A DNA stretch of 64,000 bases from Paenibacillus radicis (ex Gao et al. 2016) (GTDB lineage: Bacteria > Bacillota > Bacilli > Paenibacillales > Paenibacillaceae). Under the pieces are notes generated by a model that was given only the letters and a program-made list of their open reading frames with translations, ran no database searches and was not told where the DNA came from. How positions within the stretch are numbered: the stretch's first letter is position 1; each line of letters begins with the position of its first letter. Shown in pieces: positions 17,624 to 25,374 of this stretch. Where the stretch lies: positions 263,322-327,321 of the forward strand of contig NZ_BMHY01000003.1 of NCBI RefSeq assembly GCF_014641555.1, written 5' to 3'. Made by a program: the position numbers and the translations under genes.

Positions 17624-18241
17624 ATGACGTTAAAGCTTCAAGTATATTCGGATTTCGTATGCCCTTATTGTATTCTTGCCGAAGGCGAGCTAGAGGCAGC
17701 TGCCGCTGAAAAAGGAATCGAGGTTGAATATGTGCCGTTCGAGCTTCGGCCTTATCCTACGCCTACTCTGCGCCCCGAGGGCGAGTATATTACAAAGGAT
17801 TGGAAAGAACGGGTCTACCCGATCGCGGCAGAGCTGGGCATTCCGATCGTGAAGCCGCCCTTCTCCCCTCAGCCGTACACGCATCTGGCCTTCGAGGGCT
17901 ATCAGTTTGCCATCGAACACGGCAAGGCGAAAGCCTATAATAAACGGATGTATGAAGCCTTCTTCCTGGAGAGCAAAAACATCGGAGAAATCGATGTGCT
18001 GACGGAGCTGGCAGGCGAGGTTGGCTTGGATAAAGCCGCCTACCGCAAGGCGCTGGAGGAGCGCACATACCGTGAGAAGCACCGCCAAGCGCTGCATCAT
18101 GCTTATTATGTCGCCAACGTCAGCTCGGCGCCTATCTTCATCATCGGAGAGACAGTCATTCGAGGGATGGCGTTCAAGCATCAATTTCTGGAAGTGATCG
18201 AGCGCGAGCTGCAGCGGGAGTTGGAGTCTGCCGCAGGGTAA
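17624..18241 (+). CDS. DsbA-family (FrnE-like) oxidoreductase, copy 2
   Basis: This 205-residue paralogue of the preceding gene shares most of its sequence: active site VCPYC, PFELRPYPTPTLRPEG, QPYTHLAFEGYQF, TYREKHRQALHHAYY and SSAPIFIIGE. Tandem duplication is the simple explanation. The ribosome site GGAGAGGAG precedes ATG 17624. It is the last gene of the FMN reductase-permease operon, followed by a strong terminator. Keeping both copies suggests either a heterodimer or divergent substrates. Confidence 0.82.
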   Translation: MTLKLQVYSDFVCPYCILAEGELEAAAAEKGIEVEYVPFELRPYPTPTLRPEGEYITKDWKERVYPIAAELGIPIVKPPFSPQPYTHLAFEGYQFAIEHGKAKAYNKRMYEAFFLESKNIGEIDVLTELAGEVGLDKAAYRKALEERTYREKHRQALHHAYYVANVSSAPIFIIGETVIRGMAFKHQFLEVIERELQRELESAAG

Positions 18242-18296
18242 TTGTGCAAGCAGGGTTGGGCTAACGGTCCGCCGAATCAGGTTGGTCCACAACAAC

Positions 18297-18339
18297 AAAG
18301 AAGCAGGAAGCGCGCATCATGCCCGCTTCCTGCTTCTTT
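18297..18339 (+). terminator. Terminator of the FMN reductase/permease/DsbA operon
   Basis: A 16-bp stem (AAAGAAGCAGGAAGCG with its complement) has an 11-nt loop and ends in a short T-rich stretch. The following 150 nt to the convergent gene at 18493 show no other feature. Confidence 0.8.
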
Positions 18340-18492
18340 GTTAAGCCCTATTCCTCCAAAACGTCCGCTAGCTTCCTTTCACCTGTTTACGGCGCTTCCG
18401 CTGTGTCTGCAAGAGCTTGCCCGATACTTGCTGCGGCTGCTGAAGCAGGTTCATTATCGGACTAGCAAGCTCGACTGCTTCCTCATCACCGG

Positions 18493-19167
18493 TTATACTT
18501 CATGGCCGTAAGGGCGGTTGGCCCTTTTCTCCATAGCGCTTTGAATATAGCCATACACGATGGCGGCCAGCCAATACAAGATAGCCGCCGCCAGGAATGA
18601 TTCCAGAAACTTATAGGTATCGGCCGCCATCAGCTTCGCCTGCGCCATCATCTCCGTCAAGCCCAGCGTGAAGCCAAGTGACGTCTCCTTCACGACAGTC
18701 ACGAAGGTATTGCCGAAGGACGGCAGCGCAATGCGGAGCGCCTGCGGCAGAATAATCCGCCGCATGCCCTGCCAGCGAGTCATGCCAATTGATTGGGAAG
18801 CCTCAAATTGACCATATTCGATAGAACGGATCGCCGCCCGGATAATTTCTGCCAAATACGCTGCGCAATTCAAGGTAATGCCGATTACCGTAGCCCAATA
18901 AGCATTGATCTCGCCGAAGGCAGGAATTAATTGGGGCAGTCCATAGTACAAAATAAATAATTGCACAAGCAGCGGTGTTGCCCGGAAGAAGGAAATATAC
19001 ACCTTGGCTAAAGGGGCAAGCAGAAATAGCTTGCGCCTGATCGCCGTCTCCAGCACCAGCCCCAGCACGAGCCCAAACAGCATGGAGAGCACGGCGATCG
19101 TCATCGTCAAATACATAAATTGCAGCAGCCGGGGAAGCGCCGACAGCAAATATACCAGATCAAACAT
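18493..19167 (-). CDS. Amino-acid ABC transporter permease (polar amino acid/cystine type)
   Basis: This 224-residue His/Glu/Gln/Arg/opine-type permease has the N-terminal segment LLQFMYLTMTIAVLSMLFGLVLG, then FFRATPLLVQLFILYYGLPQ, and the ATPase-docking loop EASQSIGMTRWQGMRRIILPQALRIALPSFGN. It is 35 nt downstream of its binding protein. No ATPase gene follows, so it must use an ATPase encoded elsewhere. It is closely similar in layout to the permease at 24647. The shared motif KETSLGFTLGLTEMMAQAKLMAADTYK hints at cystine or S-containing amino acids, as in Tcy systems, though the ligand is not certain. Confidence 0.85.
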   Translation of the reverse strand: MFDLVYLLSALPRLLQFMYLTMTIAVLSMLFGLVLGLVLETAIRRKLFLLAPLAKVYISFFRATPLLVQLFILYYGLPQLIPAFGEINAYWATVIGITLNCAAYLAEIIRAAIRSIEYGQFEASQSIGMTRWQGMRRIILPQALRIALPSFGNTFVTVVKETSLGFTLGLTEMMAQAKLMAADTYKFLESFLAAAILYWLAAIVYGYIQSAMEKRANRPYGHEV

Positions 19168-19202
19168 AGATGGTCTTCGCCCCTTCCAGCGCGCTATCGA
19201 TA

Positions 19203-20027
19203 TTAATTATCCGGATTGGTCAAATCCTGCGTAAACCATTTCTCCGAAATCTCGGCCAGCTTGCCGTTCTCGCGAAGCTTCTTGAGGGCATCGTTCACCT
19301 GGTTAACTAATTCTTTGTTCCCGTCATTATTCAAGAATGGATTGGCGGCAGGGATCGTCGTTAGCTGCTTGCCTCCCAATTGAAGCGGCAGCTTCGTTTT
19401 ATTAATCGTGCCAAGTGCAGATGCCTTCGTCGCGAAAGTTGCATCGATACGCCCGATTGCGACGTCCTGGAAGCCCGCTTCTGCCGTCTCGTAGTTCACG
19501 ATTTCGATCTCGCCTTTCTTATCGAACTCCTTAACCAAGTTAGCGAAGTTGGTGCCCGACTGAATGCCGATCTTTTTACCCTTCAAACTTTCGAGCGACT
19601 GGATGGCTTCATTCCCTTGCTTCACGACAAGCTGCGCACCGGAATACACGTAAGGCTCGCTGAACAGATACTTTTGTTTTCTCTCCTCTGTAACAGCGAT
19701 GGAATTGGCAATCGTATCGATCTTCCCTGTGTCCAGCAATCCGAACAGACCGCTGAATTCCGACGTCTTCCACTCCACCTCGTAGCCTGTCAGCTTAGCG
19801 ATCTCCTGCCACAAATCCACTTCAAAGCCTTCCAGCTTGTTCGTCTCACTGTTCTGGAACACGTAAGGATAGAAGCCTCCCGTCGAGCCGATGACCAGCT
19901 TTTTACCCGAACCCTTTGCCGATGCCCCCGCCTTTTCCGATTTCTCTCCGCATGCCGTCAGCAGCAAGACGAACGCCAGCATGAGTAACAATACCGCTTG
20001 TAAAGTTCCTCTTTTCTTTCTGTACAT
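19203..20027 (-). CDS. Amino-acid-binding lipoprotein (family 3, cystine-like)
   Basis: This 274-residue lipoprotein has a signal ending LLTAC. The family-3 domain shows LVIGSTGGFYPYVFQNSETN, GFEVDLWQEIAKLTGYEVEW, GLFGLLDTGKIDTIANSIAVTEERKQKYLFSEPYVYSGAQ and the hinge KGKKIGIQSGTNFANLV. It delivers a polar amino acid to the permease encoded next. It shares the regulon promoter about 150 nt upstream and a structured leader (20060-20120). A paralogue lies at 23797. Cystine or another S-amino acid is the favoured ligand from context. Confidence 0.86.
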   Translation of the reverse strand: MYRKKRGTLQAVLLLMLAFVLLLTACGEKSEKAGASAKGSGKKLVIGSTGGFYPYVFQNSETNKLEGFEVDLWQEIAKLTGYEVEWKTSEFSGLFGLLDTGKIDTIANSIAVTEERKQKYLFSEPYVYSGAQLVVKQGNEAIQSLESLKGKKIGIQSGTNFANLVKEFDKKGEIEIVNYETAEAGFQDVAIGRIDATFATKASALGTINKTKLPLQLGGKQLTTIPAANPFLNNDGNKELVNQVNDALKKLRENGKLAEISEKWFTQDLTNPDN

Positions 20028-20059
20028 GTTCGAACACTCCTTAAACTGTCATTTTGTCG

Positions 20060-20120
20060 GCCCTATCCGCTGCGCAGCCCGCTCGGCTTATTCTCTACCG
20101 GACTGCGTCACAGCTAGGGC
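20060..20120 (-). ncRNA. Structured 5' leader (long imperfect hairpin) upstream of the binding-protein gene
   Basis: The predicted transcript begins near 20170. Within it, GCCCUA (20115-20120) pairs with UAGGGC (20060-20065). Inside that, GCUG..CGCAGUC pairs with GGCUGCG..CAGC, and an inner CGG/CCG closes a purine-rich loop. The whole folds into a 61-nt rod about 30 nt before the start codon. It does not match TPP, SAM, FMN or T-box consensus elements I know, and no T run follows. Confidence 0.45.
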
Positions 20121-20177
20121 ACCCCCTACGTTTCACAGTTAACCTATGAATTTAATGGGTATTTAGGCCGCAAAATG

Positions 20178-20214
20178 ATTATAAGGGCGCACTTCCTTCC
20201 TCTTCCAATACCAA
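20178..20214 (-). promoter_or_regulatory. Regulon box and promoter of the 20027 binding-protein operon
   Basis: On the minus strand TTGGTATTGGA (20204-20214) overlaps TTGGAA. After 19 nt comes a perfect TATAAT (20178-20183). The box and spacing are identical to those at 14936. It lies just past the stop of the LysR gene. Confidence 0.7.
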
Positions 20215-20222
20215 AATCGATA

Positions 20223-21173
20223 TTACTTTAATAATTCCAAGCCTATGATAGAACGCGAGCTCTCTCCACTCGCGGACGTACTAGCCAATCGCTGCTGCAG
20301 TTTATGGAAATATTCGATGACATAAATGCGGAAACGCTCGAAGCCTGGCGACAGCTCCTGCCGCTCCGACCAGGTCAGACTGATTGTACGGAAGCAGTTC
20401 GGGTCGGCAATCCGCACCGATACCGTCGCAGGGTCTGTACTATCCATGTCCCAAAGAGCGGGAATAAAAGCGGCGCCGATTCCCGCACGGACAAGCTTAT
20501 GAAGCAATGCCGGATCCTCCACTTCAAAAATAACGTTGGGCGAAAATCCCGCTTTTCGGCATAGCCCGTCTGTCGCATCCCGCAGCCCAAAGCCAGCTTT
20601 CAGTCCGATAAAAGCTTCCTTCTCGAGCTCAGCCAAATGCACCGATTCCCGGGAGGCAAAACGGTGACCAGCCGGTACGAGCAGTCTCAGCTCCTCGGAT
20701 AACAGCGTAATGCTAGTCGTATTCGGCAGCTCGATGGGAGGCGCGGATAAGCATATATCAATTTCCTTATCCTTCAGAAGCTGCTTCATCGAATTATAGC
20801 AGCCTTGCTGAAACCGGAATCTCGTTTCGGGATGCTTCGATACGAAGGTTGCCAGCATCTCCGATACCATTGGCAAATGGATCGAAGCCACCGTAATGAC
20901 TTCCTCATATCTGCCGGAAATCCGGATCGCCTCTCGTTTTCCTTTCTCCAGCTCGCCGAATGCACGCTCCACATGCTGTAAGAAAATTCTTCCCGCTTCA
21001 TTAAGCCGAATGTTGCGTCCGAGCCGGTCGAACAACGCAACGCCCAGATCCTCCTCCAGTCTTGCTATCGTCTGGCTCAAGGACGGCTGCGCAATATTCA
21101 GCTCTTTAGCTGCTTGTGTAATGTGCTCCCGACGGGCAACCGTTTGAAAATATTTCAATTGCAACAGGTCCAT
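20223..21173 (-). CDS. LysR-family transcriptional regulator
   Basis: This 316-residue regulator starts at ATG 21173 (MDLLQLKYFQ), with AAGGAG just upstream; an in-frame ATG 12 codons earlier has no better site. The winged helix-turn-helix is at residues 1-60 (ITQAAKELNIAQPSLSQTIARLEEDLG, FDRLGRNIRLNEAG), and the periplasmic-binding-like effector domain runs from about 90. It lies in the middle of the scavenging island between two units that carry the shared box. It is therefore the prime candidate for the protein that binds TTGRTATTGGA. In Bacillus, related regulators (YtmI, CysL) control sulfur-acquisition operons. Confidence 0.88.
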   Translation of the reverse strand: MDLLQLKYFQTVARREHITQAAKELNIAQPSLSQTIARLEEDLGVALFDRLGRNIRLNEAGRIFLQHVERAFGELEKGKREAIRISGRYEEVITVASIHLPMVSEMLATFVSKHPETRFRFQQGCYNSMKQLLKDKEIDICLSAPPIELPNTTSITLLSEELRLLVPAGHRFASRESVHLAELEKEAFIGLKAGFGLRDATDGLCRKAGFSPNVIFEVEDPALLHKLVRAGIGAAFIPALWDMDSTDPATVSVRIADPNCFRTISLTWSERQELSPGFERFRIYVIEYFHKLQQRLASTSASGESSRSIIGLELLK

Positions 21174-21210
21174 ACTCCTTCTCCTCTTCTCTCTTGGAAT
21201 CGCCAGCAAA

Positions 21211-21241
21211 AAGCAAAAAAAGCCGAAGCAAGGTTGCTTCG
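21211..21241 (-). terminator. Terminator of the LLM oxidoreductase gene
   Basis: The stem GAAGCAA/TTGCTTC (21225-21240, extended by one C-G pair) is followed on the minus strand by a T-rich tail of about ten bases. It separates the LLM gene from the LysR gene; the 210 nt between it and 21450 show nothing else. Confidence 0.75.
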
Positions 21242-21449
21242 CGCCTACAGAGGTCTGTTCGACTCATGATATGGAATCAATTGTATGATTTTATCATTAA
21301 TCCCATTTTAGACATGTTCACAGATTTGGTCAATACATCACTTAGCGATGCAAAACGAAATGACAAAGACGCTTGTTCCGTACGCTTGAAGCGTGTAGGT
21401 CAAACGTCTCTTTTATGAACCGGATTGCCCTGATTGGATTGGATAAAAG

Positions 21450-22535
21450 CTAGCGCAGCGGTCCGCCCGTCTCCTTCCCGGCAGTTGTTCTGCTCAGCTC
21501 TCGCCTGACGGCCGGCATCACTTCCGTTGCCAGCAATTCAATGGAACGAGCCACTTTGGCGAACGGTACACCTCCGATATCCAATTGCAATATATAGCGG
21601 TTGTGACCAATCCGTTCATGCTGATACAGTATCTTCTCTACGATTTGCTCGGGACTGCCGACTGCCAGCGCCTCATTCGCCCCTGTTGACAGCTCGAACT
21701 GCTCGCGGGTCAGACGATCAGCCGGATTGCGTTTTTGCATAATATGCTCGAAGTAATTGGCGTGATACGGAAAATATTCATCCAGCGCCTGCTGCGAGGT
21801 GCGCGCTATATAACCGTGTCCGCATACGGCAATCGGGAGTTGATCCGGCGTATAGCCGGCCGCCTTGCCCGCTGCCCGATACGCTTCGGCAAGCGGCTTC
21901 AGCCGGTTCGTGTCTCCGGTGAGCTGAGCGAATGACAGACCCGTTCCGAGCCTGCCCGCCCGCTCTGCACTTTCCGGCGTTCTGCCCACTCCGATCCACA
22001 GAGGAAGCTTCCCTCCCAATGGGCGTGGCGCAATTCCCGCATCAATAAGCTCGGGGCGAAAACGGCCGTTCCATGACAGCTGCTCATTATTATTGATTTG
22101 AAGCAGCAGCCCGATTTTCTCCTCAAACAAAGCATCATAATCAGCCAGCTCATAGCCAAATATCCGGTATGTATCCAAAAACGCCATCGCGCCGCGCCCG
22201 GCAATGAGCTCCGCTCTGCCGTCCGACAGCAGATCAAGCGTTGCGAAATCCTCGAACAGCCGCACAGGATCTGCCGTGCTTAATACGGTCGTGGCGCTCG
22301 TCAGCTTAATGCGTTTCGTATGCTGGGCAATCGCAGCCAAGACAACAGGGGGTGCCGTCACCGCAAAGTTCGGCGTATGATGCTCCCCTAATCCAAACAC
22401 ATCAAGACCGGCTTCTTCGGCAAGCTTAGCTGCTGCCACAATTTCCTCCAACCGCTGCTTCGCACCGATCGGACGGCCGTTATGCGGATCATGTGTCAAA
22501 TCACCAAATGTGTAGACTCCAAATTCGAAGCTCAA
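21450..22535 (-). CDS. LLM-class (luciferase-like) flavin-dependent oxidoreductase
   Basis: The start is probably TTG at 22535 (MSFEFGVYTFGDLTHD), because GGGAGGAA lies 9 nt upstream; an in-frame ATG at 22562 lies before that site. The 361-residue TIM-barrel protein carries LAEEAGLDVFGLGEHH, AAIAQHTKRIKLTSATTVLSTADPVRLFEDFATLDLLSDGRAELIAGRG and IGVGRTPESAERAGRLG, typical of FMNH2-dependent monooxygenases such as SsuD-like or RutA-like enzymes. The FMN reductase at 15034 could supply it. It is divergent from the OYE operon and carries its own regulon box. Confidence 0.86.
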   Translation of the reverse strand: MSFEFGVYTFGDLTHDPHNGRPIGAKQRLEEIVAAAKLAEEAGLDVFGLGEHHTPNFAVTAPPVVLAAIAQHTKRIKLTSATTVLSTADPVRLFEDFATLDLLSDGRAELIAGRGAMAFLDTYRIFGYELADYDALFEEKIGLLLQINNNEQLSWNGRFRPELIDAGIAPRPLGGKLPLWIGVGRTPESAERAGRLGTGLSFAQLTGDTNRLKPLAEAYRAAGKAAGYTPDQLPIAVCGHGYIARTSQQALDEYFPYHANYFEHIMQKRNPADRLTREQFELSTGANEALAVGSPEQIVEKILYQHERIGHNRYILQLDIGGVPFAKVARSIELLATEVMPAVRRELSRTTAGKETGGPLR

Positions 22536-22588
22536 ATTGCACTTCCTCCCTATCGTTGCCATAAACGGCCATCCTCTTCGTCCTCTCT

Positions 22589-22625
22589 ATCTTAACGGGC
22601 GGCTGCGCACGAACTCCAATATCAA
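22589..22625 (-). promoter_or_regulatory. Regulon box and promoter of the LLM gene
   Basis: On the minus strand TTGATATTGGA (22615-22625) overlaps TTGGAG (22614-22619). After 19 nt comes TAAGAT (22589-22594). Confidence 0.62.
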
Positions 22626-22672
22626 ATGACATATCGAATTCATAGGCTGGATCAATTAAAGCCATAGCGAAC

Positions 22673-22709
22673 TTGATATTGGATTAAAGAGATTGAATCC
22701 CCCTATAAT
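22673..22709 (+). promoter_or_regulatory. Regulon box and promoter of the OYE operon
   Basis: TTGATATTGGA (22673-22683) overlaps TTGGAT. After 19 nt comes a perfect TATAAT (22704-22709). With the inverted copy at 22615-22625 it forms a divergent control region of about 70 bp. Confidence 0.7.
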
Positions 22710-22761
22710 TACGTCAATAACCAATTAATCCTATATGAATAAAATGAAAGGAGTTTCTCCC

Positions 22762-23757
22762 ATGACCGTTTCCTTGCATTCCTCCGGCCGAATCAACAAG
22801 CTCCAGCTCAAGAACCGGCTGATCCTTGCGCCAATGCAGCAGCACAAAGGCACGCAAGAAGGGCATGCGACAGATTATCATGTCCAGCATTATGGACGGC
22901 GTGCAGCCGATGTCGGTCTGGTCATCATCGAATCTACTGCCGTATCGCCTGAAGGCCGGCTGTATCAAGACGATATTGGCATTTATTCCGATTCCCACAT
23001 CAAGCCGCTTAGCGAAGTAGTAAAAGCCGTGCACGCCCAAGACGCTCGTGTCTTTATCCAGCTGTCGCATGGCGGACGCAAATCGCAGCCGCTTCCCTCC
23101 GAGAGACTGCTCGCTCCAAGCTCCATTGCTTTCAACGCCGAATACGGACTGCCCTTCGCCGCCAGCGAAGCTGAGCTGGCGCTCCTTATCGATCGTTATC
23201 GCAGGGCTGCGCTTCGCAGCCAGGAAGCCGGATTCGACGGCATTGAGCTGCATGCCGCGCATGGCTATTTGCTGCATCAATTTTTATCGCCTGTTGCCAA
23301 TAGGCGTACGGACGATTACGGCGGCACCGTGAACAACAGACTCCTATTCGTCCTGCGTGTTGTAACTGCGGTGCGCGAGGCCGTCGGACCGGATTATCCC
23401 GTCCAGATTCGGGTATCCGCCTCGGATTACGATCCGGCTGGCCTGATCCCGCTGCAGGTTGCGGATATCGTCAGCCGATTGGAGCCGCTGTTAGATGCTA
23501 TTCATGTCAGTTCAGGAGGCATAACGCCTGTCCGCCCTCTGGACGTTCATCCCGGCTATCAAATACCCTATGCGGCTATTGTAAAATCCAAAACAGCGTT
23601 GCCCGTTATCGCCGTCGGCGGCATTCATCAGAGCGCTTTAGCGGAACGCGTAGTCGCGGAGCAGCTCGCGGATTTCGTTGCGATCGGGCGGCCGATGCTG
23701 GAGGATCCAGATTTTGCAGGGCAGCTGCTCGGCAAGAAGCCCTCTTCCATTCATTAA
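22762..23757 (+). CDS. Old Yellow Enzyme-family NADH:flavin oxidoreductase
   Basis: The start is ATG 22762 (MTVSLHSSGR) with AAAGGAG 8 nt upstream. The 331-residue FMN TIM barrel follows the YqjM pattern: LKNRLILAPMQQHKGTQEG, FIQLSHGGRKSQP, the His pair GIELHAAHGYLLHQFLSP, then NRRTDDYGG and VAIGRPMLEDPDF. The position of the redox-tuning Cys in YqjM (after PM) is Gln here. It would reduce activated C=C bonds or act on a ring intermediate. It is first in an operon with an amino-acid binding protein and permease. Confidence 0.85.
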   Translation: MTVSLHSSGRINKLQLKNRLILAPMQQHKGTQEGHATDYHVQHYGRRAADVGLVIIESTAVSPEGRLYQDDIGIYSDSHIKPLSEVVKAVHAQDARVFIQLSHGGRKSQPLPSERLLAPSSIAFNAEYGLPFAASEAELALLIDRYRRAALRSQEAGFDGIELHAAHGYLLHQFLSPVANRRTDDYGGTVNNRLLFVLRVVTAVREAVGPDYPVQIRVSASDYDPAGLIPLQVADIVSRLEPLLDAIHVSSGGITPVRPLDVHPGYQIPYAAIVKSKTALPVIAVGGIHQSALAERVVAEQLADFVAIGRPMLEDPDFAGQLLGKKPSSIH

Positions 23758-23796
23758 ACTAGCACTATCCACTCTATGAAAAAGGCGGTAATTATA

Positions 23797-24642
23797 GTGA
23801 CAACTCAACAGAACAAATGGTACATATTGAGAAAAGCGCTGGCTGGAGCAGTTTTGGCGGTAGCAGCAGTCTCCCTTCTGGCAGCCTGCGGAGCGAAAGC
23901 AGATAAACCTGCTGCAGGCTCCCCGAAAGAACAGAAAATCGTTCGCATCGGAACAAATGGGGCGTTTTATCCCTATACCTTCAAAAACACGGAGAATGGA
24001 GACAAACTGGAAGGCTATGAAATCGAGATTTGGGAGAACATTGCGGAAAAGCTGAATTTCAAAATTGAGTACCAGCTAACTGACTTCGCAAGCTTATTCG
24101 GAGCGCTGGAATCCAAGAAGATCGATACGATCGTCAACTCAATCGCACTGTCCGAAGAGCGGAAGGCCAAATACTTGTTCACTGATCCTTACGTCTATTC
24201 CGGTGCCCAACTCGTCGTCCAGAAAGACAATAAGACCGTCAATTCGCTTGAGGATCTGAAAGGGAAGAAAATCGGCGTCGTTGCAGGCAACAAAATTATG
24301 CTGAACTATATTAAAGAAGCCGATCCTGAGGGGAAAATCGAAGTGGTCATTTATGAGACCGGAGAAGGAGCGTTCCGCGACGTATTGCTTGGCAGACTCG
24401 ACGCAACCTTCTCGACCAAAGCGGCCGCACTTGCCCAAATTAAAAAGACCGGTCAGCCCCTTCGTCTTGCAGGCAGCCAGTTTGTCGTCATTCCGGCCGG
24501 AAGCCCTTTTCTGATTACGGACGACAACAAAGCTTTTGTTGAAGAAGTGAATGCCACTCTGGAGGAGCTGCGTAAGGACGGCACGATCAAAAAAATCGCA
24601 GAAAAATGGTATGGCGAAGATATAAGCAAGCCGGCGGAGTAA
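23797..24642 (+). CDS. Amino-acid-binding lipoprotein (family 3), paralogue of 19203
   Basis: The start is probably GTG 23797 (MTTQQNKWYI), with AAAGGCGG at 23781-23788; the upstream ATG at 23776 lacks a site. The signal ends LLAAC. The family-3 domain reads IGTNGAFYPYTFKNTENG, LEGYEIEIWENIAEKLNFKIEY, ALESKKIDTIVNSIALSEERKAKYLFTDPYVYSGAQ. It is clearly homologous to the protein at 19203. The permease starts 4 nt after its stop. The likely role is uptake of a polar or S-containing amino acid. Confidence 0.85.
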   Translation: MTTQQNKWYILRKALAGAVLAVAAVSLLAACGAKADKPAAGSPKEQKIVRIGTNGAFYPYTFKNTENGDKLEGYEIEIWENIAEKLNFKIEYQLTDFASLFGALESKKIDTIVNSIALSEERKAKYLFTDPYVYSGAQLVVQKDNKTVNSLEDLKGKKIGVVAGNKIMLNYIKEADPEGKIEVVIYETGEGAFRDVLLGRLDATFSTKAAALAQIKKTGQPLRLAGSQFVVIPAGSPFLITDDNKAFVEEVNATLEELRKDGTIKKIAEKWYGEDISKPAE

Positions 24643-24646
24643 GGCG

Positions 24647-25318
24647 ATGAACTTCGACTTCGCCTATTTTATAAGAAGCCTGCCGCAGTTGCTGAGCTAT
24701 CTGCCTCTGACGTTTATGCTCGCTGTGCTGTCCATGATCTTCTCCGTTATGCTCGGCATCCTGCTGGAGTCGATGATCCGCTCGCGGGTTAAAGCGGTGA
24801 GTGCTGCGGGCAATGCTTATATTTTATTTTTCCGTTCCACCCCGCTGCTCGTCCAGCTCTTCTTGCTCTATTATGGACTGCCGCAAATTTTTCCGGCGCT
24901 AAGTGCGATCAATGCCTTCCAGGCTACCGTGATGGGAATCAGCTTAAATAACGGCGCGTATCTTGCGGAGATCTTTCGGGGAGCGATCGACTCGGTTGAC
25001 CGAGGCCAAGCGGAGGCTGCCCAATCGATCGGCATGACACGGCTGCAGACGTTCCGGCGCATCGTTTTCCCGCAGGCCTACCGGGTTGCATTGCCTTCAC
25101 TCGGCAATACATTTCTCGTCATCATCAAGGAAACCTCACTCGGCTTCACGCTTGGTTTAACTGAAATGATGGGCCAAGCGAAGCTGATGGCCGCCGACAC
25201 ACTAAAGGTGATGGAAGCCTTCCTCTCCGTCAGCTTTCTCTACCTCGTGGTCGCCATCTTCTTCGGCAAACTGCAAGGCTTGCTAGAGAAGAAGGTGGGT
25301 AAACCTTATGCGCAGTGA
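24647..25318 (+). CDS. Amino-acid ABC transporter permease, paralogue of 18493
   Basis: This 223-residue permease carries FFRSTPLLVQLFLLYYGLPQ, the docking loop EAAQSIGMTRLQTFRRIVFPQAYRVALPSLGN, and KETSLGFTLGLTEMMGQAKLMAADT. The segments line up almost one-to-one with the permease at 18493. Again no ATPase gene follows; a terminator ends the unit. The two ATPase-less pairs may share one ATPase encoded elsewhere. Confidence 0.86.
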   Translation: MNFDFAYFIRSLPQLLSYLPLTFMLAVLSMIFSVMLGILLESMIRSRVKAVSAAGNAYILFFRSTPLLVQLFLLYYGLPQIFPALSAINAFQATVMGISLNNGAYLAEIFRGAIDSVDRGQAEAAQSIGMTRLQTFRRIVFPQAYRVALPSLGNTFLVIIKETSLGFTLGLTEMMGQAKLMAADTLKVMEAFLSVSFLYLVVAIFFGKLQGLLEKKVGKPYAQ

Positions 25319-25332
25319 TAGCTATAAATACG

Positions 25333-25362
25333 AAAGGGAATTGGATACGTCCAATTCCCTTT
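25333..25362. terminator. Terminator between convergent genes
   Basis: A 13-bp stem AAAGGGAATTGGA/TCCAATTCCCTTT with a TACG loop has T/A tails on both sides and lies between the stops at 25318 (+) and 25375 (-). Confidence 0.88.
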
Positions 25363-25374
25363 TCCTTATTATTT

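Noticed and set aside
20060..20140. Possible TPP or cobalamin riboswitch because of GGGGGTGCCC and GACGCAGTCC
   Set aside because: The remaining conserved elements (GGCTGAGA/ACCTGA or the cobalamin core) are absent.
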